Assembly: GCA_019693395.1 (NCBI GenBank)
Contig: JAAMXP010001375.1
Span: forward strand, 1-22,201
DNA from: Ettlia oleoabundans
Lineage: Eukaryota > Chlorophyta > Chlorophyceae > Chlamydomonadales
Direction of reading: 5' to 3'
Length of the DNA: 22,201 bases
Below, one piece after another: positions 1 through 9,832 of this stretch. The notes under the pieces are model-generated. The model did not search any database and was not told where the DNA came from. It saw nothing but the letters and a program-made list of their open reading frames with translations. Each line of letters begins with the position of its first letter. The stretch's first letter is position 1. The position numbers and the translations under genes are program-made.

Positions 1-144
1 GGGGGGCACACTGCAGATGGGGCAGGCACGCATGCACCGCACCGCTGAGCCACTGCACTGGCAATGTGTCCCACTACGCCACGCTGCCCTTGATTTTCCT
101 GCTTTCGTTCTCCTCGCCTGCCCGCCTCCTCTTCTGCCCGCCAG
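1..144 (+). other. Probable intron at the left edge of the glucan synthase gene
   Basis: The stretch ends in a pyrimidine-rich tract and a CCAG acceptor immediately before the first recognisable glucan synthase exon at 145. No convincing coding segment of that family is visible before it, so the gene starts upstream of the window. Confidence 0.6.
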
Positions 145-3100
145 GTCATCAAGCAAGTGGCCAAGATGCTTCAGACGAGCGCCAAGGGCGCGCAGCCGCG
201 GGGCGAGGAGGCGCAGCGTGTGCTGTCCGTCTTTGCAGCATCACTCAAAAACCCAACCTTGGTGGGTAACGGCTGAAGTGAAGACCAAATGGATCACCGA
301 GCCAATTGTCGGGGTTGAATTCGTGAACCAGCAGTTCGAGCCATCTATTGATGTCATGAACATGCTGTGCAGGAGACTCCGCCCTCCATTGAGGACATGC
401 TGAGCTGGAACACGCTCACCCCTCATTACGAGGAGGACGTCATCTACGCACTCAACTCAGTCTCGGTGGCCAAGCACTTTGGCATGGACGCAGTGGCGGC
501 ACGGGTGGGTGGGTGGGTAGGTGGATGGGCGCACAGGCTAATTTTGGGTTGATTTATCGCGTGGTTGGTGGTTTGGTTTTGGGTTTCAAGGAGGGTGTTC
601 GCCATACATCGCAGGAGGAGATTTGCAGGGACGGAGGCTCGCCTTGCCAGCTTATGTGTCTTGGAGTTTATGCGCTTCTGAGCAGCCTGGCAGCCTGAGC
701 AGCCTGAGCAGCCTGGCTTCGGAGCTGGTTTGTCTTGGGTCCTTACCATCCTGCCCCTCATGTGAATTGGGTTTCCCCAACCCGCCTCCCCCATTCCGCC
801 TCCGCAGGGCATGAGCGACCTGATGCGTGAGAACGATGATGGCGTGAGCGTGATGCAGTGGCTGCGCAGCGCCTACCCCGCCGACTGGGACAACCTTCTG
901 GAGAGGCTGAAGCCCAAGCTAGGGGGGCTGGACCCAAGGTGGGCTGAAGTGGCGGGGGTGAATTGGGTGGGTGAGTGGGTGCACTGAGGGCAGAGAGGGT
1001 CCCAATAGTAACGGGTGGCTGCGTGTTGGGTTGGTAGTTGAGCTTGTAGGTCGGGAATTGGTGGTGAGCAGCAACTGGGCAGCCAGCAACCACCAACCCA
1101 ACCAGCCTGCCTGCATGATGGGAAACGCCCACAGTGCACCTGCCTCTGCTGAGGTCCCCAAACACCCACCCTCAATCTTTCCCTTGCCACATCCACACAC
1201 ATCTGCGCTCTGGCTCCCCCTGCAGGCACGTCACCGACGCTGATTTTGATGTTGGTGGCCCCTTGCACCACGTCCAGATGGAGCTGCTGCTGTGGGCCTC
1301 GTACCGGGGGCAGCTGCTGGCACGTACTGTCAGGTGAGGAAGCAGGCATGGGCTGTGGGTCACGGCTGGCTGGGTGGCCAGGTGGGCGAATATCAACAGG
1401 CACGGCAGGCCTGGAGTGTGTGCAGTGCTGGTACACTCCATCATGTGACTGCGTGGGGGCAGGAAGGGGTGTGCAGCTCTTGACGGGTGGGTTTGTATGC
1501 ACTGCGTTATGTTCAGGTCAGTTGAGGCTGGTATGAGTACACTTAGCCATCAAGCCAGATTGGGAATGACTCATAGGAAGCCGCCTTATTGCCCTCGTCC
1601 ACAATGTAGTAACATTGCTCACACATCTAGCCTCTCATTATGCAGGGGCATGATGGCGTATGAGAAGGCCATCCGCCTGCTGGCCCATTTGGAGTGTCCT
1701 CAGCCCCCCGGCATGAGCGACGTCAAGTACCTGAGCCTAGTGGATGACGTGTGCCGCAGCAAGTTCACATACGTGGTGGCCAGCCAGGTGGGTTATGTGG
1801 GTGTGTGTGATGGTCATGGGGTAGGTGGGTGGGTGGGGTGGGGCCCCACCCCATGGGGTAGGGTAGGGGGTGGGGGATGGGAAGCCTGTGCATTCCAAGG
1901 TGGGGCACAAGCACAGCTGAGTGGGTAGATTCAATTTGGGGAGAAGCATGGTAGAAAGGCGTCACATTTGCACAGCCAGCCAGTTGAATGCAGGTGGGTG
2001 GGGACTTGGGGATACGAGCAATGTGCATGTGCATGTAGTGAAAGAGGAGATCACGGCACACATTGCTTTGCGACGGACAGCGTGGGCAGCACAGCTGGTG
2101 TCTGCCAGCCTGCGGAGCCCTGGCTGCCTGTCTACCGCCTGGGCTTTGCCTTTGTGCCCAACCCCACACCACATTGTGTTACAAGGCATTGTGCTGCACT
2201 GCCCGCATGTAATTTAAGTCCATCCCCGCCTGTTGCGCAGGTATATGCGGCCAACCGGTACAGCAGCAGCCCCAAGGGCCGGTGGCTGGCACGTGGCGTA
2301 GACATCCTGCTGCACCAGTACCCCTCGCTGCGTGTGGCGTTCCTGGACAACTTCCACGGGCCGCATGGCAGCCAGCAGTACACCGTGCTGATACGGGGGC
2401 AGGTGGGCATGCCTGCCTCGGACCCTGAAGGCACCCAGGAGCTGTACAGGTGGGTGGCTGAGTGGGTGGAGCTTGTGCTGCTGGCGGTTTTGGGTGTGCA
2501 GCTGGGTGGCAAGCGGACACCTGGATACCTGGAGGTTGGTTGGGGCTGTTTGGCTGGCCAGACGGTCAGGTAGCGGGCGGGCAGATGGGCACCCAGAGAA
2601 GTGCATATCCATACAGCGTTTGAGTTGGACCACTATGTGGCATTTGCTGTAGAACCATCGCAGTTGCTGGCCCAAAACCACGACGCCTATGCTGATATCA
2701 ATGGTGGCCACATCACACACGGCCGCTTCCTGGCCGGCCGCCCATGCACTGCCCACATTCTTCAATATCCTCCTCCTTATGGGCACATGCACTACTGCCA
2801 CCCTTCATATGCAGGATCCGTCTCCCTAAGAACAGCGAGACGGGCCATGGCGTGGTGCTTGGTGAGGGCAAGCCCGAGAACCAAAACTCGGCTATCATCT
2901 TCTGCTTTGGCGAGGTGGTGCAGGTGAATGGGTGGGCATGGCGCCGGCTCGTGAGGTTGCCGCTTAATGGTAATCATAATCCCTCTTTCATGCATCATGC
3001 TTCGTAAGGAAACATTAGGTGGTTTGGGCAGGGTAGAGCAATAAGCGGCATGTGATGCTGTGCTTCACCCCTTGCACATACAAATCCATCACAGTGGTTG

Positions 3101-6100
3101 CTGTCGGCGGCTGCAATATTTTGTTTTTTTTCCTTGTTATTGACGACAACCCCTTGATATTATCCACATTCATTTATCCACATATTTCGCCCTTCACCCC
3201 CGCGTTCAGGCCATTGACATGAACCAGGACAACTTCCTGGCCGAGGCGCTGAAGATGCGTAACCTTATCAACGAGTTCAACCCACCCACCTACACAGACC
3301 TCACAGCAGCAGCGGCAGCCTCAATAGCAGCCTCCAGGCGTCCAGCCAATGGTGGGGAGCTGCCATTGGTGGTCGAGGGGCTGGGAGGGACCGGCACGCC
3401 ACATGTGCGGGTGGGGACCCAGTACCTGGAGCGGCCGTGGTGAGTGGGAGAACAGTTGGATACCCTCGATAGCGGCCCGTGTCGAGGGTGCTGAGAACAG
3501 TCGGCGCTGCTGGCAGCCCGGCTAGAAGCTGGCTTGCTGCGTGGCTGCCGAGTCACATATATGCAGCATCCTAGTTTCTGCTGGCTGTGTAGCTGGCGGG
3601 TGCAATAGCTTGCCTGGCTTGGGCTGGATATTCGGTGGCTGGAAGGCATCACACCGCAACTCTCATGTCAAGTGCCCCCTTCACGGTTGATGCAGGCCTG
3701 AGTTTGGTGCCAAGCCGGTTGCCCTGGTTGGGTTCAGGGAATGGATCTTCAGCCAAGACTCGGGTGGGTGGATGTGGTGGGAGTGGCATGGTGGATGGGC
3801 AGTTGAGGTGATGCACACAACAGTCAATAGCCGCCATGTCTACCTTTGCGGTTGCGTGGTTCTGCCTGCCTACAACTGGCTGGCCCTCCCTCCCTTGTAA
3901 CTGGCCTGTCATTTTCTTTTCACCCTCTTCCCTTTCTGCAGGCGCCCTGGCGGGATTTGCCGCCGCCACTGAGTTCACTTTTGGGTCCATTGTTCAGCGT
4001 GTGATGACGTGGCCGGGGTCTGTGCGCTTCCACTACGGCCACCCCGACCTGTGGAACAAGCTGTTCATAATGACGAGGGGAGGCGTGTCCAAAGCAACAC
4101 GGTCAGTCATGACAGGGCGGTTGAACAGATGGATAGTTGTAAAGGAAAAGCGTAACATTCAGGGAGCTGACCTATAATTATCTCAACACCCCCCCGAGCC
4201 GACACACCCACCCACTTTTTGCATCACTCATGTCATAATACGACCCAGCCACCAGCACCACAACTTGCCAACCAAGCCTTCTTTCTTATCTCCCTACCCC
4301 ACCCTTCCTGCCCACAGTGCCTTTCACATCAGTGAGGACGTGTTTGCTGGCTACAACGCTGTTCAGCGCAGCGGTGCTGTGAAGTTCAAGGAGTACATCA
4401 GTGTGGGCAAGGTGAGTGGCTTACATGGGAGTCGATGGTGGCGGCTGTGCGCTGGGGAGGCGTGGTGGGCGGCAGGGGCAGTGCCTTAGCAAGGACTGCA
4501 GGCAATCTTGTTTGGTGTGTGTGAGGGTGGGGTGCATGGGTGGTTGGGGCGGGCATCTGCTTCTTGCTCCCATGTAGGGCTCAGCCGTGCACCTTGCCTA
4601 AGCAGCACAGCAGTCTGTGCGCCTACTTACGTATATGCTGTTGTGTTTATGCCTATGTTTGTGCCTGCAGGGGCGTGATATGGGCTTTGATTCCATCAAC
4701 AGCTTCGAGTCAAAGGTTGGTCTAGTGTTGGGAGCAGCCCTGGTTTCGCACATGGAGGACTGGAAGACTGCAAGGGATGGGGGCTAAGGGACCCCAGGGT
4801 CAAGCAGCAAACGCTGGAGGTCATTAGATGATTGCGCAAATTGCTTCCAGCAGGCACCGACACCCAACATTTTCGGAGTCACGCCGCTCACCACGACCGC
4901 TCTCATCCCGGCTTGGTCTGCTACATTTGTGCAGGTGTCTGGTGGCAATGGAGAGCAGGTCATGTCTCGTGATGTGCACCGCCTGTGCACCCAGTTCGAC
5001 TTCTTCCGCCTGCTGGCCTTCTACCACTCAGGTGGGTAGGGTGACGTGGCACACGAGGGGCTGTGGCACCAGTTAGTGGAGGTATCCATTGCTCACTGTT
5101 CATTTAAAGGCACATGTACGGAGCAAAGTTTCAAAAAATGTCCCTTCCCCCACCCACCCTTTCCTCCACGTTATCTTGCTTTGTAGGCTGCGGTTTCTTC
5201 ATCAACACCCACCTCGTCATTCTGAGCGTGTACGTCAACATCTGGGTGATCTTGCTGATGGCCCTCAGCATGAACCCGGGCTACATGGCTTGGTACCCCA
5301 GTCCTGATGCACTGGATGCTGAGGTGAGGGTGCAGGGCAGCTATCAGACAGCGGACGAGTGGCTCCTGGGGTGGTGAAGTTAGGCGGTGCATGTCCATGC
5401 TGTATGTGCAGGCAGCATTGCTGAAATGAATGCAGTCTGGATGTTGTCCTCTGTGCCCTGCAATGCATCGGTTTGTTGGCTTAAGATGCTGCTCAGCAGA
5501 AACAAGAACGCCCATGCACGGCCCCACCCCATCCCGCATTCCACCTACCTCTTGACCTCCCTCTTGTCCTCTGCTTCCAAAAACTCCTTTTTTGCACCCC
5601 ATCCTGGCTCTGCAGTATATCAGTGTCCTGACTGGGCAGACCAGCAGCGTGTCTGTGCAGCAGATCATCCAGCTGGGCATGTTCAGCATCATCACATATG
5701 CGGTGGAGATTCTGCTGGAGTATGGCTTCATGAAGATGGTGGCCACTATTGTCATGCAAATCATACAGGGTGGGTGTTGGATGGGTTGACATGTGTTTGC
5801 GGGAGAACAATAATGCAGGTTGGGGCAAGATGGCTTGGTTTGTTTTTGATGTTTGAGGGCCGTGGCTTCTCCAAGCGGCACAGCTCCCTGGGCTTCCTCG
5901 CATCCTCCTTTCTGTTCTCTTGCTCATTGTGTCCCACCATTTCCTAAATCCATCCCCAAAGTAATACCCAACCGCTCCTCACCGGTGTCCGCCTCCATCT
6001 GGTGTGCTCCTTGCAGGCTCGCTGGGTTTCTTCATCTTCCGCTCCCGCACCACCGCTTTCTACTTTGCTAACGATGTGCAGTATGGCGGGGCCAAGTACA

Positions 6101-9100
6101 TCCCCACCGGCAGGGGCTACGCCATCAAGCACAACACCTTTGTCAAGGTGCGCGTGAGCTGGCTGGGGATCCATATCTTTTGGGTTTACCAAAGGGCAGA
6201 GGCTGTGCAATGTTGGGGGTGGGGATGTTGCGGGTGTTGATCTTAGGTGCTTGTTATCCATGCGAGCTAAATTTGTTGAGTTAAATCGGCCCGAATTACT
6301 ACCCACACCACCACAACCACCGCCCCCATATGTGCCACAGGTGTACACCAGCTACGCACGCAGCCACCTGTACTACGCCGTCGAGCTGCTGCTACTGGCA
6401 ATACTGCTGCTGCTTGTAGAAACAACGGTGGGTGATGTTGCAGGCTGGGTGCTAGAGGGTGGAGGGGTGGAGGTTGATAGTGATGTTACCGACATTGGGC
6501 ATGCCGCACTGGCGGGTCACTGGTTGTCCAGTTGCCATGCTTGCCCCAATACGTGGAAGCCTGTGCTGCCCCGCCCCTCTAACTCTCACCCCCAACCCTT
6601 TCTGCTGCCTTGAATCTGCAGTCGTACGCTGGCATCGCTTGGTCCACCTGGATGGTCTCTGTGGCCATACTGTGGTCGCCTTTCTGGTTCAACCCACAGG
6701 TGCGTGAACAGGCGGGTGGGCAGGCTGGTGGCTGGTTATGCGGCTCGTTGGCCGCTGGTTGGCTGGTTGGGTCACTGAGGTGTATGAGCATGTCGAGGTG
6801 ACGCGTAGATGCGTAGCTGCCTGCCCCCCCGGCCCCCCCTTCTCGTCCCTGTCCTCACCAGACACACACCATACACACGTGGGCCCTCTAACTGCGCAGA
6901 CCTTCCAGCTGGAGCGGTGCAAGGACGACTTTGAGGCCTGGCTGCTGTGGATGACAGACGTCACAGACACATCTACCAACAGCACATGGTGCGCTGCCCT
7001 TTGCTCATGCTGTGCTGCTGTCATGTGTGCTGTGATGGCCATAGGGTGTGTGTTGCTTTGCTGCCTGTCCTGTTCCAATCCCACATGTTGGGTCAACCCC
7101 ACCCAGACATCACAACCTCAATGTTTGCACCCACCCGCCCGCCCCATGGTGCAGGTTCTCATGGAACAAAAGTCAGCTTGAGAAGGCCCGCAACGAGGGC
7201 CGGACGCAGACCAACCCCCTGGCCACAGCGCTGCGTGGCGTGGTCAGTGGGGTGCCTACTGCCCTTCTGGTGGTTGCCTCGATCACCCGCCTGGACGACA
7301 CCACGTACAACAAGTGATCAAATGCTGAGAGCTGGGCTTGAACTTGGATAGAGTAGGGGAGGCGACAAAGGGAGGGAATGAATTGCCCCTGCGGCCCTGC
7401 AATGCCATCCAAGTAGACGTCATCCCTCTTGTTACCAGTCATTGCCCAGACGTTGGTACTCCAACTCGATATCAACCTGTTCCACCCATTGCCGCCACAT
7501 CTGCACAGCCTGCCACGTACCTCAACTCTCTAGCTATCAATCCTCAGCTTGTGAGCCCGCTGCACCGTAACTGCCCCTGATCCTGCTTGTTCTCCCACGA
7601 CCCAACCACTCCACGCAGGTGGATCGTGTTTGCCACTCTGTCTGGCGGCTTCTGGGGCTGCATGGTGGTGGTGTGGTTCATCCGCCACATGCTGCTGCGC
7701 CGCTACATGTTCCGCCTGTGGCGCTTGGTGCGCACCTTTGTGGTGCTGGCCTTCATCGCAGGCCTGGTGAGCTGCTGGCGGGTGGAAGGGCCAATATGGG
7801 GGCTAGAAGTGGGGGTCCTGTTGACTTGAGGCTTAGTCGGGTGTGGGATGGTGGTGACATGACTGCTGATCAGGTGGTAATGGCAGTGTCAGTGCCAGCC
7901 TGGTGTATACTGGGCATTATCTCTAGCGTAATCAGCACCCATTCCCTGCTACCTATCGCATCCAGTCGCACTCCGGGCTCAGCAGCCCTGTATCCTCGTA
8001 CACCACCCCTTCCGACATCCTGCAGGTGTGCGTGATCATCTTCATCCCGACTGCCCTCTCCGTGGGTGTGGGCCTGAAGAACCTCATCCTCATCCTGCTG
8101 GCCAACTTCTCGGCGACAGCCTTCCTGGTGCAAGTGCTGCTCTATGCCTTCCGCCGCTCGTTGGCAGCACGCAGGATCGTGGACAACGCCTACCGGTGGG
8201 CTTGCCTGTGGTTGTAGCAGTGTGTTGCTGAGCGGGCGGTACTGTGTTGGAATGCTGAGGCTGATGGCAGGGTCTCTGGCAACATACAGGACGTGCGTTT
8301 TGCTGTGCTGGCCTGCTTTGCCGGCTAGCTGCACATATGAGGAAGGTTTTCTCACGGAATGATTGGCATCTCGACGCTCAACTTCCGTCTATATAGTCCC
8401 TCAGCACCCCTCTACTGGCTCTCATCCGCTTGTTTCTTTTTGTCCGTCTTCTCATCATGTGTGCAGCATGCTGGACTGGTTCCTGGGCTACTTCCTCTTC
8501 GCCTTCCTGTTCCTCCTTTCCTTCCTATTCATATTCGATAAGATCCAGGGAGCCCTGCTGTTCAACATGAAGTTTGCAAAGGCACTCGAGGTGGGCGCTG
8601 AACTCCACATCTGAGGCTGGGATGGGGTTGGGGCGTGTAAGCATGCGTGACCTGTCTGCATTTGCTGCTTCGTTGGGCTGCTTAAGGGGTCGAGCGGACA
8701 GGGGTGGATCTGACAACCCCATACACTATATTTGGGTGTTGTCCTGAATCAACCCCTGACTATCCAAAAGCCACGTTTCGGCGGCTCTGCTTGACACATC
8801 CTGAACCCCTCCCGCCCATCTTGCGCCCTCACCCTCGGGCTCTGCTTGCAGCGCTCTCGCCTGCTTGAGGCCAACTACCTCACCTCCTACGTCGACCGTG
8901 CCTCGGAGCGCAGCAAGAAGACGCTGAAGGATGAGGTGAGGGGCACCCCGCGCATACACACTAGCAGATGTTGCGGGTTGCTGTGTGCCAAGTCTGTGCT
9001 TGGCGGTGGTAATCTACCCCCCATGCTACCATAGAGTGTTTACTGCCCAAGTGCTAGCACTAGTCTTTTCCTCCCGCCCCCACTGATGCCAGTGTATCTC

Positions 9101-9246
9101 CTGGCCTTTCTGTTGTGAGGCACTTGCTGCTCGCAAGCATGAGTGGACCTATGTGACTGGCACCTTTGTCACGTGTGTGTGCCTCGCTGCCCTTCTGCCT
9201 GCTGCTGTAGGTTATCAAGGAGTTGGCGGCTGACAAGCGCAGCTGA
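145..9246 (+). CDS. Glucan synthase, GT48 family (callose / 1,3-beta-glucan synthase), 3' part
   Basis: This gene encodes the C-terminal 1012 residues of a plasma-membrane synthase that polymerises UDP-glucose into beta-1,3-glucan. Exons: 145-261, 373-504, 808-938, 1226-1333, 1646-1787, 2241-2449, 2815-2923, 3210-3439, 3696-3763, 3942-4101, 4318-4411, 4671-4715, 4935-5031, 5187-5323, 5616-5769, 6017-6147, 6341-6427, 6622-6699, 6900-6988, 7155-7313, 7619-7766, 8026-8195, 8467-8590, 8852-8935, 9211-9246. All phases agree and the stop is TGA. Family landmarks, numbered from the first visible codon: LTPHYEEDV (54-62), RTVRGMMAYEKA (160-171), KFTYVVASQ (202-210), GKPENQN before DMNQDNFLAEALKMRNL, RFHYGHPD (444-451), TRGGVSK (460-466), EDVFAGYNA, GKGRDMGF and GEQVMSRDVHRL. 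From about residue 549 a series of hydrophobic segments forms the C-terminal membrane block, and the protein ends in a basic tail (AADKRS). The N-terminal cytosolic part and first membrane block are outside the window. The family assignment is firm; callose versus another beta-glucan product is inferred. Confidence 0.93.
679..716 (+). repeat. AGCAGCCTG short tandem repeat
   Basis: Roughly four imperfect 9-base units of AGCAGCCTG lie inside glucan synthase intron 2. Confidence 0.7.
1834..1853. repeat. Perfect 20-base palindrome in a G-rich intron
   Basis: The arm TGGGGTGGGG (1834-1843) is followed directly by its reverse complement (1844-1853). It sits in glucan synthase intron 5, among GGTGGG and GGGTAGGG runs on both sides (1818-1881). 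Confidence 0.85.
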
Positions 9247-9403
9247 GCGGGAAGACAGGTCACTACTGCAACAGTTGTACGTGCAGTATGGCCAGTGAGT
9301 GTTCTATTCGCCTTTCAAGTGAGACGAGCTCAGCTTCATTCAATCATTCAATTGTTTTGCTGTGATATCTTTGTTGAGTCCGGGGAGCTTGCTGCCCCGT
9401 TTG

Positions 9404-9408
9404 TGTAA
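9404..9408 (+). terminator. TGTAA polyadenylation motif, glucan synthase gene
   Basis: TGTAA lies 158 bases after the TGA stop. It is the canonical chlorophyte poly(A) signal. A second copy at 9492-9496 is an equally possible signal, so the actual cleavage site is not fixed by sequence alone. Confidence 0.5.
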
Positions 9409-9491
9409 CTTTTTCTCATTGGGGGTGCTGTTGACCCCAAGCTTGAACCTCTGACAACTCTGCCTGTATTTGGCCGTGCCGCAAGTTGAGC

Positions 9492-9496
9492 TGTAA
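9492..9496 (+). terminator. Alternative TGTAA polyadenylation motif, glucan synthase gene
   Basis: This is a second TGTAA in the same 3' region, 84 bases after the first. Either or both may be used. Confidence 0.4.
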
Positions 9497-9832
9497 GACC
9501 AAACAGGCACGGGACGGTGCTGGAGCCGAAAGAAGGCCAACAATGTTCTTGAGACACACACCAACTGCTGCGTTTTGCTGCCAGGCTGCTCACACCAATA
9601 GAGACGAGCACCCCTACACAAACAGTTGAAAATTGCAGGGCTACTGAAGTTTTCCAGCTGCATGAAGTGCTTCAACTCCCCTCCTCACTCTGGTGAAACA
9701 GGCTGTGACGCCAGCATGGCGCCAGCTCAGCCAAATCCCTCCCATCGGACCCCACGCATTCAAGAAACGGTATGCTGCTGGTCAATCAGGCATTCCTCGC
9801 GGCCCCAACAATGCGATTAGCAAACGAAAGCC

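Larger units (their letters stand above)
9247..9832 (+). other. 3' UTR of the glucan synthase gene and leader/promoter of the GTPase gene
   Basis: No recognisable protein family is encoded here. TGTAA motifs at 9404-9408 and 9492-9496 could end the glucan synthase transcript. The rest, to the ATG at 9833, must hold the start of the next transcript. I see no TATA box or other clear promoter element. ATGs at 9716 and 9811 would be upstream ATGs of the GTPase gene if transcription starts before them. Confidence 0.6.

Noticed and set aside
2402..2449. CAG|GTGGGC inside glucan synthase exon 6 as a donor
   Set aside because: Using it ends the exon in phase 0, while the next exon needs phase 2, so the frame would break. 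Reading through to 2449 keeps family sequence and phase.
9340..9675. 111-codon - strand frame downstream of the glucan synthase
   Set aside because: It has no recognisable domain, overlaps the presumed 3' UTR, and has no supporting splice or polyadenylation context on that strand.
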